NCBI RefSeq assembly: GCF_009389715.1
Contig: NC_052399.1
Coordinates: 28,281,146-28,345,145 of the forward strand
Source of the DNA: Phoenix dactylifera
Taxonomy: Eukaryota; Streptophyta; Magnoliopsida; Arecales; Arecaceae
Direction: 5' to 3'
DNA: 64,000 bases
A program made the position numbers and the translations under genes. The notes beneath the pieces are model-generated. The model ran no database searches. It was not told the DNA's origin and saw only the letters and a list, made by a program, of their open reading frames with translations. The first letter of the stretch is position 1, and every line of letters begins with the position of its first letter. Positions 24,857 to 38,891 of the stretch are shown one piece after another.

Positions 24857-27394
24857 TGCAAAAAATTATTTTCTATATTGCTGGCATCATATAGCTGTGC
24901 ATGCAACCTATCACAACTGCTCTTTTCTGTAGGTGTGCACCAATACAAGCACTTGATGGATAGAGCTTGTATGTAAATATATTAATAAATATGCTACTTT
25001 TTTTTTCTTCTCTTTGCCTATAGAACTGTCTACAATTTTAGGACCCCCTATCAGGCGTCAGGCCATATCCCTTTCTATCAACTCCGAGGAAAAATAGTTA
25101 CATGTACTTCATGTTTCCTCTTATCCCTATTTCTCTGTTTTGGAGGGGCATTAAAAAGGTAGACCAGAACAAGAACTATTTCCTCCAACCACGTTCACAA
25201 AAAGAATACCTTTCCAATCTTCTCAGTTGGCACTACTCTTACCTGCGGAGAGCTATTGAACTGTGTCCTGATGGAGTGAACCTTTTTGATCTATTTCAGT
25301 AGGAGTAACTCCCAACTTGGCCTTCCGTTGTTAATGCAGGGTCCAGGGGCACTTTGAACAAGTGTGCTTTGCTTTATAGTTCATGGTGGGCACCCATGAA
25401 TGACTTGAAAGAAGTAAGTAGCTTTCGATTGAGTCCCCACTGGTTTCGAGGATCAACGGATTCCGGCGACAATTGGCCGGTGCAGGTAGCGTATTTTGAC
25501 TTGCTACTGGTCCATGGATGGTTGAGAGTTTACACCGATTTTGTAAGCTTGAGACTAACAAATTTGAACACTTCTGAATGCAACCACAAGTGTCAAATAT
25601 TGAGCATAGTAATGAAATTTAAGACCAATAAGCCTATCTTTCGCATTCCCCTAAGCTGATTGTAAAACATGATCAGAACCTCGGAAAACAATAGAAATGG
25701 CTTCACCGACCTTCGAGTTTACAAAAGTTTGTTTAGGATAAATAATGAAAAAAATCCAGAGTTTTATCCAAAAACTATGGTTTAACTGGCCTTTAGAAGC
25801 TTTGCATGTGTTGTAAATTGTAATGCGTTATAATTAACCCTCAATTGTTAGTTTAATGTTAAAGTTATAATAAAGTTTGAGTAAGAGTCAGACCCTAGAA
25901 GGATCTTCTTTTGATCACCTTGAAGGTGTGAAAAAGGTGCATATTTTGCTATCATGGTGCATAATAACAGCCCGAGTTCCTCAGAATTGGTCAATCAAAT
26001 GCTGGCATATGACATTACACTATTCGCAAGCAATAGAAAAAACTCTGGGAAAGGCAATTAAAATGTAAAAGAAAGCAAGATAAGATTAACTAGGAACAAT
26101 TTTTTTTGCCCGCCATGATGTCATTCATTGATAAATAAAAAAAAAATATTCAAAGAAAAAAAATAGAATGCTGTAAATGCTTAATTAGCCTCTCAAAGCA
26201 AACATCATGTGAGAGGCCTCTAAGAATATATTTGATATCTTCCATTCCTTAATGATCTTTTACTTAATGTTTCAGGGCTTTAATGGATAATACTGCTCTT
26301 AAACACCTAGTTCTCTGGAATGGAAGCTAAGAGGTGGCATCATTGGCACTAGTAGATGGGGACCTGAATGAAAGGTGGGAGTATAAAAGAATGACACTGC
26401 ATCATTGCAACTCTACAGTCTATTTTATTAGCTGTTCGCTCATTCCAACCCATGGCCAATGCAATGCACCATGATGCCTTTGGGAATTAGGAGTTTTTTA
26501 GTGCACCATAACCTTTGAATCATGATCATTCCCAAACCAATGAGAGCTGAGATTTCTCATAGAAGCTTTCGAAAAGCAAAACAAGAATGAGAAGGGAGCA
26601 ACAGGGGAGCTAGCCAGGAGTTGTAAATTTAGCATTTTTTACCCCCATCATCAGAACCTTTGAAATATTAGGAATGGTAGTTGGGGAAGAGGCCACTGTA
26701 ACAACCTTCTCATTAGATAAGATGGCCGGAGAAGAGGCTCCATGCCTAGAGCTTAAAGCCCTAATTTCAAGATTTCTCCATCTTCTTCTAGTTATTTTTC
26801 GAAAAAAGATTCGAGTTAAGCGGGTTGAAAGAAATCTTCTTTCTCTCCAATCGGATCATTATATGATTGCCCTCCTATTTATTGCCCTCCCCAAACTCCA
26901 GTTATTCTGCATCCAATGAGTTTTTCCCCACAAAATCAATGAGTCAATGTTCTCACTATTATATCCTTCTTAATAAGATATTTTATGATAGTATTTAAAA
27001 CCATAATTATGATAAACACAAATAGTAGCATATTTCGGTTACAAATATTTCTAATTGTTTTTGTCCTCCCACTACCTCCTACTCTACTCTTCCTTATATC
27101 CGGTCGATCCCTCCAAAGAGGTGCTCTACTAGGCAAGGGAGGCTCAGGAGATGGGCTGTGATGAGCGAAATATGGGGTACCTTGACCTCAAACCAGATCT
27201 CTCCATTTACCTTGGATGTACACCAAATAGAACTATCTCGGCCACAACAGAGCAGCTGATCATCCAACGTAAACTCCTCAGCCCCAGTCGAAGAATTGAT
27301 CAACCGAGGAGTCATCGGCCGAGCAAGATAATTGGCACGAGTCGACCAAGGCTGAAACTCTCTTCCTTCCATAATGTTGCCTCGTTGTTCTGAC

Positions 27395-28160
27395 TTAGGC
27401 ATCGGAGGATCTCCTGTCAGAAACTCTCCGACAAGCGGACTTCTTGCAGACCATCCAGTAGAGGAGACTAACACCCGACACATCAACCAGCCTGTTCAAC
27501 CATTTCCAGCCGACCTTAGAGTCATCCAAGTTGTATTCCTACCTCGGTCTGAATGTTGCGGCAACAAACTAGCACTAGAGGAAGAGTTTGAACCTTCAGC
27601 TGCATCAATATCAACCGAAGGGAAAAACAACTAACATGAAGTCACAAATGACCCACGGCGCATCGTGTGCTTCACATTGTAGCGCTCCAATCTCCCAAGG
27701 GTCATTGAAGTACCCCAGACCTGCTCCACCATAGTAGCCCACTGCACCAATAGACAATGAACAGTTCAACTTACTTACTCAACAGGTGCAAGCATTGATC
27801 GTGGCGGTTCAGGTCCTGCAGCAGACAATGGCACGACCAGAACCAGTCCCATCAGAACCCTACCAGCACAGCCCCCATTCTTAGTCACCGGCACACCCTA
27901 TGCCCTAGGACAGCCACCGCTCTCAGAACCGAAATCCCGAGCAGTCGCATCAGAGCTAGCACACCCGACAGAACAACCCCGCTCGGAATAGGAAACAACA
28001 CAGTTCAAGCCCCCATTTCAGCAAAGACTCTGTCTAGATCCTCTCACATGTTCGTCCCATGGAGCCCTCACTTCAACGAAGTGTTGACCTCGATAGAAGA
28101 ATCGAAAAAATGAACCGCCAGATTCAAGCTCTCAAAGGGCATAATGCTTTTCTATTTTAG
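27395..28160 (+). mobile_element. gypsy-type LTR end, primer-binding region and gag remnant
   Basis: The stretch from about 27395 (GACTTAGGCATCGGAGG) resembles the LTR 3' portion of the solo LTR at 55886-56616, and the LTR ends GCGGCAACA at 27566. A PBS-like CTAGCACTAGAGGAAG follows. From about 27760 a gag-like frame reads NEQFNLLTQQVQALIVAVQ and, after several stops, RSVDLDRRIEKMNRQIQALK. The left LTR boundary and everything after gag are missing, so this is a dead fragment. Gypsy assignment rests on gag style and the PBS region. Confidence 0.55.
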
Positions 28161-28169
28161 AAACAAAAT

Positions 28170-28310
28170 GATTCTATGAGTGTAAAATGATATCTATAAT
28201 TATAACCACATGCCTTTGTACACCTTATATATATTTATCATGGGAACGATAATAAAAGCAGCCGAACAACTTATTTCTTTTTATGGTATCAGAATCTGGT
28301 TCCGAATTCC
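28170..28310 (+). mobile_element. possible copia-type LTR end with tRNA-Met primer site
   Basis: Contains TATGGTATCAGAATCTGG, close to the plant retroelement primer site complementary to initiator tRNA-Met (TGGTATCAGAGC). The AT-rich sequence before it has the look of an LTR end. No coding part follows. Confidence 0.35.
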
Positions 28311-29286
28311 GATCCTGGACCTATGGGTTATGGTATCTTATAAATTCAGGATCTCCGGTTAGACAATGGGTTAGGATACAAAAAACTCTCTTGTTTTGTT
28401 TGGGAGTTAAAGGGAAATATTACACTCTTAATCATGTTATTCCTTACTTCTATTTCTAATGCTACTATGTTAATGGACATAGCTCGATCCTGTACCAAAT
28501 CCAATCTGTATGTTATTAACAACCAAAATAGGGTCCAGGCCACCAAATTTTGACCGTGCAGGCATGGAGGGACCGTGATGGCCTTGTTGGTGCGGACTGC
28601 GGAGGCTGGGAGGGTTTCAACATCCACCAAAATTTGGAGAATAAGAATTAATCACAGCCTTGACTAACAAATGAATTCTACTCTTTAAAAATTATTTTAA
28701 GTCAATAAATAAATTTTTCCCATCTCCACAACTTCATGCTTGTGTTTTAAAGCAACTCTCACGACATCTGGATACATACTTTTTAAATCTGGTTTCATTT
28801 TTCTTTTTTTTTTTTTTGAAAATAACGTTCCTCTTGTATCTCATTTAAGAGAGCCTTCTTTCAGGAAACTGGTATTTGATTTCCCAGATGTCATTCAGCA
28901 GAGCCTTTCTGCCATGTTTTTCAACCTTTTCCAAGTTTCTTTTTCTGTAGATGATTAATCTAGCTCCATAAACAAAAGTACATAAAGCTCAGAGCTCACC
29001 AAATTATATTGAGTACTCCTAGAAGACTTCTATCAGTAGAAAAGAAATGTCACAAGCACATTTTCTCCATTATAGAAACTCGAGAGTTGGCTCATACTCG
29101 CTACAATTGCATTTAGTCAAATAAACAGAAATGCAAGCACCCCAGATTCTTCATTTACAATGTTTGCGATTCGATCTAAAGCGCACCCATACATGCTTTT
29201 TATTCTAATATTGTTTAGCACATGAAGGCCTTCAGTATCTCACATGAAGGTTACTGATTTGGAGCTCAACAAAAAACATCAATCTT

Positions 29287-32200
29287 TTAAGGCTCAAAAA
29301 CCATACTCTCAGCCTCCTTTTTTATCGACTGGTAGAGCACTGAGGAGAGATAACGTTCACCAAAGCTAGGGAAAACAACCTGCAAAAGAAGTAGATGCTC
29401 AGCAGACAACAATATATAATGCCGGAACAGGTTTGCAATTACAAAACAAACGAAGAGGTAATCCAGATTAGAGCCACTGAACAATAGGTATCTGCAAAAT
29501 AGAATACATAGGGTCCTAAAGGGAGCAGAAATATAAAGCACACAGGTTTAAGTAATGGAATTAGAGAAATTAGCCAGCATCATGTGCTACCTGGCACAGG
29601 CATTCATAACATAGAAATAGCTGCATTATTATTAGGAAGACAAACGTATTGATAACTTCAAATACGTATCAAGCAAGCAATGATCTAGAGGAGTACAATC
29701 GCGTGGCTTGTATCACAGCACAGCATTGTGAACACTTGGTAGCTTCTTCTAGTTAACGAAACTATCTACTTCTCAAGATGATGCAACGACTGCACTCAAT
29801 ATCCTTTGTAAGTTAAGCTGGAACTAACACTTGACACATCTTTTGTATAAAATAGCATAGCACAGCGCGAGAGCCAAACTGAAACCTACTACTTTTGTTC
29901 AAGAGCCTTTACTGCTGTCCTTGTTTTGTTTTTCTTAATAATAGTACAAATTTTTTGTTGCACATATTAAGTTGTTAAAGATCGCTTGTGAAAATGCCAA
30001 CTATGTGATGAATAAACCAACTTGTTCCATTTAAGTCCAAGCTTTCACTCTTCCAGAATAGTTCAGCAATGTAAAGCCTAAAAACTAAATAGTCGAGATC
30101 AAGGTTCACCATCTTGGTACTAGGCCCATACCAGTGCCACTTTATTACTGTATCGGTACGCCTGGTACAGGAGCTAGTTCGGCATACCGAGTGTCAATAC
30201 ATCCCTCATATCGCGTACCAATACCGAACTGGTATGGTATGCCTCATACCGTCCGATTCGGTATAGTATGGCATGCCTTGGTTGAAATTATAAGAAGTAT
30301 GTAAGCATTGCTTTAGAACCTAGATACCTACAATCCACCGGTGTTATATTATTAACAGACAAAAGTAAATATACCATCCACTCAACATAAAAGTGGTTTA
30401 GATCTTTAACTATCCTCACCAAGTTGTAAATCGGACCAGAGACCAGCAATAGGGATCCATATTTTAATAAACAGAGAGATTTATTCAACTATATCATTCA
30501 ACTAGTTGTTTCAAACAAAACGAGAAATCCTAAAATGAAAAGAGAAGAGTGCACAGAAAAATACTTGTACAGCAAAACAAGAATTGGAAACTTACAACAA
30601 TTAGTTTTCCCTCATTCTCCGGCCTCTGTGCAACCCTTATAGCAGCAACTGCAGCAGCCCCAGATGATATTCCAACCTGCAATACATGTTCCATGAATCA
30701 TAATCATTATCAAAAGAAATACATTTTGTGCCTATATAAAATAGAAATTTTATAATGACATCCATGGTATCAATAACAATGACTGGACATTCTAGACAAG
30801 TAGCTACTTACCAACAGCCCTTCTTTCAAGGCAAGAAGCTTTGCCATTTCAATAGCCTCATCACTTGAGACCTGGTTACAACACCATCACAGGCATGAAT
30901 AACTCATAGAGTGGCAGATGACAATAAGGTTTTGCAAAGAGAATTGTAAAGCATAACCCAATCAATTAGTTGTGTTCTATACTTATAAGACCTGATATAC
31001 ATTGTTGACCCCTCCATAATGCTTAAGCTTTAGTCATTGTTGACTCATTCATACCTTCATGCACATGACCTGGGCTGCATGTAGGTGGGGGTCTTAAAGA
31101 CCTGATATACATTGTGATCCCTTCCCTAACAGCTTATGTTTTGGGTCTAGTGGTTACTTAAATACTTGACACCTATTAAACTGTGTTTATTTCAAACCAG
31201 TTAATTATGTTTTCTACTATTAAACTTGTATTTGTGCATGCATGTGCCTGGCTGTTTGGTGAGAAATAAAAGAAAACGATCAAGAATTGCCATAACCTTG
31301 AACCATGTTACAGAACATACATCACCAGGATGTCATACCTATATGTCCTTTGATTCTTGATAATGAAAATATTTGGATCTTGCATTATCCCACACATGGA
31401 TTCAAACTATGCATCCCCAATTGCAGTATGCCAATATCTTACCCCTAAGTGCAATATGCCAGTATCATACTCATGGAGTCAAACCTACATAACTATATTT
31501 ATTTGGCTTCAAGCAAAGCCAAAATGCTGATATAATTCAGACCAAAATATGGATATTAGTGCTTAAATCCCTTACAGAGCTTAGATCTGTTGCATCTGTG
31601 AAAGGGCCTTGATTTCTCATCCATGTCCTTTTGACAATTTCTTTAAAGAATTTCAACCATAAAAACAAATGGCACGCATCATTCTTGCCTCACATTCTAC
31701 ATCATTCATGTCTTTCTTCTCCATGATTTAATTAGTCTGCCCTTTCCTCTCAAGTTTCCAAAGCCGTTAGAGTGAAAAGGTTTGGACCTATTAAGTTCCT
31801 TTCAAATTGAGGATCTCAGTATCCTTTATATATTGTCACAATCCCTTAGATATATGAATTTTGCTAGATTTTTCATGCAATTTATACTTAGTTTAACTTA
31901 CCATTTCTTTTCCAATGGATCCTCCTGCTATTTCATGTTCATCTTCCATCATTAAGAAAGCAATCTGGGGCTGGGCATCATCTTTTCTAATCATCCACCA
32001 AAATTGTGTAAGATATTTAGCTTCTACCATAGATAAACCTTGTTCATGCAATCATATCTGAGAATCTTAAAAATCAGATAATTCTTGTGCCTTGATATCT
32101 CTAACCACAGTTGTCTCGAGTCAATTGCTCATCTTAAGATGCTTGGATGAGAAACATAGATACCACCTTCACCACCAGCGGCAACTATCTAGAGATCATC

Positions 32201-35200
32201 TGTGACCTGCACAGCTTGCCAGCAAATATGGTGCATCGTCTTAAAAAGTTCGCATTTTTGCTTTATATCTGACATGCTAATCTATCTGAGATCCGTGTGA
32301 TTTTGCCAGTTAATCCTCAGTTGACTTCATTGAAGAATTCATCTTGTAGCTAGCCTTGTCAATTGGCACCGGTACATTACTAATTTTACTGCCTTTGAGA
32401 GTTCAAAAGTAATTTGCCCCAACACTTGAGGCTTCCTTCATAAGTTGAACAACATTTGTAATGACTTCAATGCAACAGACTTGTCATCTGTTGCTTTATC
32501 ACATTAATATTTGTTTATATGTCAAAATGCTGATTCTCCTTGGTCATGATCTCTCACCTATGGCCACATGTCCTGAAGCATTATCGTCAAGATTTGAATC
32601 TAAAACCTCAGCTATTTCCTATTTAAACACCGTCAAAATGTATTGATATATGATCTCTCTCATGCTTCTTTATATAACCTATTATGATTCCATTTGGCAC
32701 ACAGAGTTTCATCTTCATAAAGGCAAATTCATGGACCTTATAAGATAAAGCATGAAGTTGGGTTCAAGCACATGCATAAAATTCGTCAACAGCTGTATGC
32801 ATTCATCTGTTAGACAGTAAGTTGGAGGAGGGGCAGTAAAGAGACAAAACCCAAAAAAATGATGACAGTTTTACATAAAAATTTAAATGCAAAATCATGT
32901 TTAACATATTTCCATGTCAAGTAACAAGTCACTATGTCCTCGCTTAGTGAAAGAGAGGACATTTTTTAGTCGTTATCAACAATATGGTTCCCTGTCGTAG
33001 AAAGATGCATATATTGACAAAGATTTTTAATAACCGGGGAAGAATGCTATCCATATGACCCTCTTGGTTCATTGCCCTGTATTGAATTAGTAGTTTACTT
33101 GTTTAAGTGATCCACTGCCTGATGTGCCACACAGTGTAACTCTCTCTCTCTCTCTCTCTAAGTTGACCCAAGTTCCCATGGTTAGTGGTTTGTCTACATC
33201 TAAGGGTGCAAATGGATTTAGCTGTTTATAAACAGCCCACGCACTCGGCTCATTCAGGTTTGTTGTTATATGAAACAGGGCAAGCTCACGTCCTAACCTG
33301 GTTCATTTAGTGAACAAACCAAGCTCAGGAAGTGTGGTGCTTGTTTAGTCAGTCTTGCGAATAATGGTGTTGGATATTATATATTATAGATTTTGCAAAA
33401 TTAATATATTACAAAAGCCAATAACTTTACTCTCCACCTCCAACTAAATGTAATCCCTAATACCTGCCCTCATCCCTGGCCTGGACCTTGATTTTGCAGG
33501 CTCAACCCAATATCTCTTTTCTTCTAGCCCTATCAATTGCCATTGCATGTTGAAGTTAAATTAAGATATCCCTCATCCTCAGCCTCTTTCTCCCACCACT
33601 GCATCTTGATTTCTTTTCATTCCGCTGGCCACTGTCATCCATTAAATGCCAAATCAAGAGCTCCCTCCCTAGTCCCCTTTAGTCTGTCATGTGGGTTTGA
33701 AAGTTCAAAAATCTAACAAAACCGAGATCCATATTTTTGCATTGCCTAGTCCTAGATGGTGGCAATGATAACCAATAGGTGAGCTTGAAACCTGCAGTGG
33801 ATGACTCAACCTCCACTCCACACCCACAAGGTCTGCTAACCCTCATCTCTCTTTATCTTGGAAGACTCGATTTGCATGAATTCAGCTTGTGGAACTGAGC
33901 TTGATTCAAGCTCAAAATCAAGCTTGGCTTGTATAGTAAAACAAGCAGAACATAAGCCAAGCCTGAGCCTATTTGATTTATACTAAGCATATATTGAGCA
34001 CATGTGGTTGAATTCAACTCAGCTGAGCTTGAACAACCCCGGGCTTAACCTAGCTGAAACTAAGCAGTTTAGTACTTGTCTCACTCAGCTCATCTTCATC
34101 CTATCTGAAACTCGTCTGACAGCTGACTTGTTTTGCCATATGCCCAATTATTCTAGACAGAGAAATAAAGGTTTATTATTTGACGGGATTTGAACAGTCA
34201 AGTCCCGATTTGGGAAGATCTAATGACAAAAGAGTCTCTTCCTTTTCAATAAGCAATCTAGTTCTACACGTTTTCTATAGTATACCGAATAGTCCTCACC
34301 ATTTACTACTCCATGGAACCACTGTTGGACATTCGCAAAAAACAGCTATTTCTTGCTTCATATTTGACCCCTTGTCTCATATTAACCACCCACTTTCAGT
34401 ACTCAGTGTGGACCTTGAGACAACCAAGAGGAACCTTTATGGCCTTGTTTGGACCACCTTTTCCACTGTTCCAGCTAGAGGCTTTGCTGCATATTCTGGT
34501 TGTGTACAAAAAGTAAATGGACAACGAAAGGATTGGAAGGGACCAGAAAGAGCTGAAAATATAACCATTTACTTTTGTCTAAATTTTTACAATTTTTTTT
34601 CGAAAGAAGAAAAAGTTAATAATAGTAACAGGATGGTGGTTGACAGAAATCATTATGTCCACTATAAGAAAACATAAGAGCTAGGTTTGGAGAAAGGGAT
34701 TGTTTTCGCAGAAGTCCCCTAATGAGGGACCTTAACATCAATTGGAGAGAGGTAAGCATCTATTTGTCAATATATTGCATGGAAAAAAATAAGGCTTGAA
34801 TTCTGGGAGTAACTATAAATCTTCTCTCAATGTCCTAGTCTTGAATAAATCATAGAGACAAGCTCAATGGTGCAAGAAACAATGCCGCTGATCATACAGT
34901 ATCCCAAATTCAGTAAACTCAAACACATCAAGAAATCATTTGTATTGACAAGTTAATTAACTTTAATCTAGGTCATAATATTTGCAAATATTGAAATATA
35001 AAATTCTTATAGACCTAGCACACATGATACAATTCTTAATTTTCCATTGATCCCCCCTAGTGTAGACAAGGTGATTGTAAAAGTAAAAAAAAATGTTTAG
35101 TGACTTTCAATATATTTTTTTGGTTAATATACCATTAAAGAGAAGAGGAGTGCATCTATCATAAAAAGGGGTTTAAGTCTAAGTCCTAAAAAATTTTCTA

Positions 35201-38200
35201 CTACCCTCAAAACCAAGGTCGGCGGAACCGTCCTGAACTAGGCGGTTCCGGCCGTTCCGAGACATCCCGGCAGCTCACTAGGACGGTTCCGGCAACGGAA
35301 ACGAAAATCATTGCCGGAGGCGGAGAAGGAGAAGGAGAAGGAAAGAAAGGAAAAGAGAGAGAGAACGGGAGAGAGAAGGGGAAGGAGAAGGGAGGCCGGT
35401 GCAGGGTGGCAGAGGCCGGCGGCGGGGCAGCAGTGGAGGTTACGGCTGTTCCCCTGTTTCTTTTGAAACAGAAGTTCGGCCGCTAAAAAAATTCGCAATT
35501 TTTAAAGGAAGTCAATGCAAAAATTTTTTAGCAGCCGGACCCCTGTTTCAAATGAAACAGCGGAACGCTCGCGGCTTCCGCTGCTGCCCCGCCGCAAGCC
35601 TCTGACGGCCCTCCGCCGGCCTCCCTCCCTCTCTTCGCCTTCTCTCTCTCTTTTCCTCTCTCATTCGTCCTCTCCTCTGTCTCTTCTACTGTGTCGGTAC
35701 GGGCCCGACATGGTACGGCGCAGGCCCGTACCAACTCGTCCCGTCAGGCAAGCAGTACGGTGCCCGGTACCAATTCCGCCGACCTTGCTCAAAACTACAA
35801 CCCTTTCGTAAGTACCTTAGAAGGTAGAATTGGTCAATGATGCCCTCATTTTGTCTTTTTTACTTATCTTGAAAACTAGTTAGTTGTAAAATCATTTTCT
35901 TTATTAATGAAACAGATCTAAACTATAATTTAAGCATTATTTTCTTTTGTTTATTATTTTTTATGTTTTCCTGGATTATTTTGATTAAAACTTGACGAAA
36001 TAAACTCTTTTAAAAAATGACAAAATGCAATATATGAAGGCAACAGCCCCAATGTTGACGTAATAATGTAGTAGCATTATCCCATACATTCACCTTTAAC
36101 ACACTCACAGAAGTTTCTGAAACTTACTTGTATAACTTCATCAACGAGATCAACATCCAAAACTCCAGGAATAAAACCAGCTCCGATACCTTGGATCTTA
36201 TGTGGACCTGAGAAATTTGAAAAAAAAAAACATACATTTGGTCGCAAAATTTGAAAATGTCAATAAGAAAGAACCCTTCTTTGAGGCAGGTGACTATTAG
36301 AGATCATCATACCCTCTAAATGAAGGACAAAAAGTCCCAATTGGTTTTAGCGCATGCAATAGAAGATGACGAACCAGATGAAGGCACAAAAAATAAAAAT
36401 AACAGCAAAGGTATTTCCGTAATTGAGCTCAGCCAATAGACTACAGCAGCATAAGAAGTATAACAATGATCAATAGCACCTAAACTTGATAATCTATGGC
36501 TGCCAAACATTAGGCAAATGATGTACAATGAACAAAGAGTAATGTGAGCAACATAATGTAAATTAGGAGTTCCATTTTGATGATAATAACACAGTAATTT
36601 CCAAGATACCCTAGCAATATTGGTCAAGCAACTAATGAGATTTTTATAAATCTTGCTGCATAAAGCACAGCAGATTTAGAACCAAAACATTGGATGTACT
36701 GACAAAAACATAGCCCTCTCATGTCGGAGGGATTGCATAACTTCAAAGGATCCAACCCATCCTGAGAACAAGCATTCTGATTTCTGATATTACGAATCGG
36801 AGAACCATAATTGTAACCAACAAGCTGAATCCCATCCGCTCACTGCCAAGTTATTATTTGGTGAATAAGACATTCAAGAATAAATTAGATTTGGATCATC
36901 TTAAATATGCATTGATATATTAAACAAGCCCTATTCCCTAAGTTTTTCTCCATGATGCTGGATTGTCTTAAATGTGTTGATTTTAGTAAAATCATAAAAT
37001 GCATGCATTAATTGCAGGGGGTATAAAACTTCAAATAAAAATTTGGCACTGGGTTGTATGGAAGAGTAATTATAAGTGGCCAAACACAGCAGATACAGTT
37101 ACATCTTTCAAACATCACTAACAAATCGAGTTTTAAAAAAGCAGCAGGTAGAGATGTCATGAAAGAAAATAAGCTCTCAAAGAAGGACAACAAAAAAAAA
37201 TAGTCAGAAAGAAAAAGAGACTAGAGCAAACATCTAATGATAGACTTCCAAGATGCTATACACCCATAATAGTAAACCTATTAGTCACTCATAAATGTGC
37301 ATAATTTCAGCATGAATCAAACATGTACCTATTTCATACCTTCAGGTAGAAGAGAAAAGAAAGAGAAGGGGCACAAAGCTATTACTAACCAGGCTTTCCT
37401 CCAGACAAAACTGCACTTTCAGTTGGTTCCACGCCACATAGCTTCAAAAAGAAAACAAACGTCACACAACATCAAGCTTCGCATATAAATATGTTAACCA
37501 TGTCAACTAATTGAAAGCTACATCCAAGAAATAATTGATCACATAAATAGTCCTATCAGTAACAAAACTACCTTAATCTCAGGGTTTTTCTCCTTGAGGT
37601 ACTTCCCAGTTCCAGTAATTGTACCGCCTGTTCCAATACCGGAGATAAGGATATCCACCTTGCCAGAAGTCCCCTTCCAAATCTCTGGCCCAGTTGTCTC
37701 ATAATGAATCTAAAAGCAGAAAACAAGTGTCATATCCATTCTTCCACATGACCATACAACTTTCTAAGGAGCAACCATTCAAAACTACCTTCGGGTTAGA
37801 AGGATTTTCAAACTGTTGAAGAACATATGAATTTGGTGTCTTTGCAGCCAGCTCCTCAGCCTTCTGAACAGCACCCTTCATGCCCAAAACTGGATCAGTG
37901 AGGACCAATTCAGCACCAAAAGCTTTAAGAATGATTCTTCTCTCAAGGCTCATGGAGGCTGGCATGGTAAGGACGAGCTTGTAACCCTTTGCAGCAGCCA
38001 TGAAAGCCAGCCCTATGCCAGTGTTACCACTTGTAGGCTCAATCAGGACACTCTTTAACAAACATCACCGTGCACAATAAAAGCAAAAGTGTCAGTCAAA
38101 GACTCCATAATGCTTGTTGCAGATCACCATGATTCTTAGAATGTAACTATCGTGTTTTCTGAGAATATCTTGATAACAAAAAGCTAAGCTATAATCCTAA

Positions 38201-38891
38201 CTTTATCAACATAGTAGTAAATTTAGCTAAGAAATTTATCCTAGAGGTTAAAAATTTAAACTATGGCCAGATAATAGTTTTGAATGAACTATAACTATTA
38301 TGACCACAAGCAAGTAAACATGAGCTTCTTTATGTTCGATGAATCAAAATAATTATCTTACACATCCTCAAATCATGCCAACCCGTTGTGTTTTTCAATT
38401 TTCAGAACTTGGCAATAAGACTACTAAGATAAATGGCCATTTCATACAAAGCACCATTATTTTTGTTAAAGAGATAGATGTATGAATTTACTGACCTTTC
38501 CAGGGGTGATGAGGCCTTTCTCCTCTGCATCAGCAATCATGCTATATCCAATCCTGTTGGAAGAAAAACACCAGATAACTTAAAATCATTAGAGAAGACC
38601 ATCTTGTTTACGTTAAAATTAAAAGAAATGACCAAAAAAACAATACCTATCCTTAACGCTGGAGCACGGCTCCATCATCTCGAGCTTAGCAGCAATGCGA
38701 GCTCCACAGCCATTCACAACATTGTTCAGATAAACTAATGGGGTTTTACCAATCAACTGGATAAACAGCAAAATAGTCATGAAACAAGTGAAGATTAAGT
38801 GATTTTAGACCAAGGAGAGGAACGAGTGAAAATGAAGTACAAAACATACTTCAGTGACATCCTTTGCAATGGCAAGACCCAATTCACCCAT
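29287..38891 (-). CDS. OASTL: cytosolic cysteine synthase (O-acetylserine(thiol)lyase)
   Basis: Makes cysteine from O-acetylserine and sulfide using pyridoxal phosphate, the last step of sulfate assimilation. Ten coding exons: 38891-38850, 38756-38647, 38553-38496, 38052-37789, 37709-37572, 37441-37390, 36207-36128, 30871-30812, 30676-30596, 29379-29287. They total 978 nt, 325 residues plus stop, the standard length of the cytosolic form. It begins [20 protein letters not shown] with no transit peptide. Visible motifs are SSVKDR (PLP Lys at about residue 49), TSGNTG (77-82), GIGTGGT (182-188) and GISSGA (about 270-275). It ends [17 protein letters not shown]...MVFEP. All junctions are GT-AG. 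Intron 7 (36127-30872) is 5.3 kb and carries mobile DNA. No defect was seen, so a functional gene is likely. Confidence 0.96.
30100..30280 (+). mobile_element. small hAT-like non-autonomous element in an intron
   Basis: 181 bases, starting CAAGGTTCACCATC and ending with the complement CCTTG. The interior is built from repeats around GGTAC/GTACC and CGGTATGG-type boxes. Flanks GTCGAGAT (30092-30099) and GTTGAAAT (30281-30288) match at 6 of 8 positions and differ by transitions, as expected of an old 8-bp duplication. It looks related to the element at 35214-35787 and lies in cysteine synthase intron 9. Confidence 0.55.
33141..33159. repeat. CT microsatellite
   Basis: About nine TC units within cysteine synthase intron 7. 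Confidence 0.85.
35214..35787 (+). mobile_element. hAT-like foldback element with perfect 8-bp duplication
   Basis: 574 bases. The termini are inverted copies, with CAAGGTCGGCGGAA identical at both ends. It is flanked by perfect 8-bp direct repeats CTCAAAAC at 35206-35213 and 35788-35795. Inside, long GC-rich arms (GGCGGGGCAGCAG against CTGCTGCCCCGCC, GAAACAG against CTGTTTC, purine-rich against pyrimidine-rich tracts) face each other around about 35500. Most of the element could therefore fold into one hairpin. It has no transposase frame. hAT assignment is inferred from the 8-bp duplication. Confidence 0.8.

Larger units (their letters stand above)
21712..29286. other. intergenic region between myosin and cysteine synthase genes
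   Basis: The 5' side of the myosin gene and the 3' side of the cysteine synthase gene face this region. Supported contents are a CT microsatellite (24823-24856), a gypsy LTR/gag remnant (about 27395-28160) and a short copia-like end with primer-binding site (28170-28310). GC-rich patches at 23870-24180 and 25330-25560 give short open frames that resemble nothing I know. The remainder is AT-rich with no recognised gene. Confidence 0.5.
30872..36127 (-). other. cysteine synthase intron 7
   Basis: A 5.3-kb intron with the foldback hAT-like element (35214-35787) and a CT microsatellite (33141-33159). An open frame of 165 codons at 34180-34677 (plus strand) has no recognisable domain and is not supported as a gene. 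The stretch 31000-33100 is AT-rich with no clear coding remnant. Confidence 0.6.

Noticed and set aside
34180..34677. Plus-strand frame of 165 codons in cysteine synthase intron 7
   Set aside because: No recognisable domain and no splice partners. Composition is like the surrounding AT-rich DNA.
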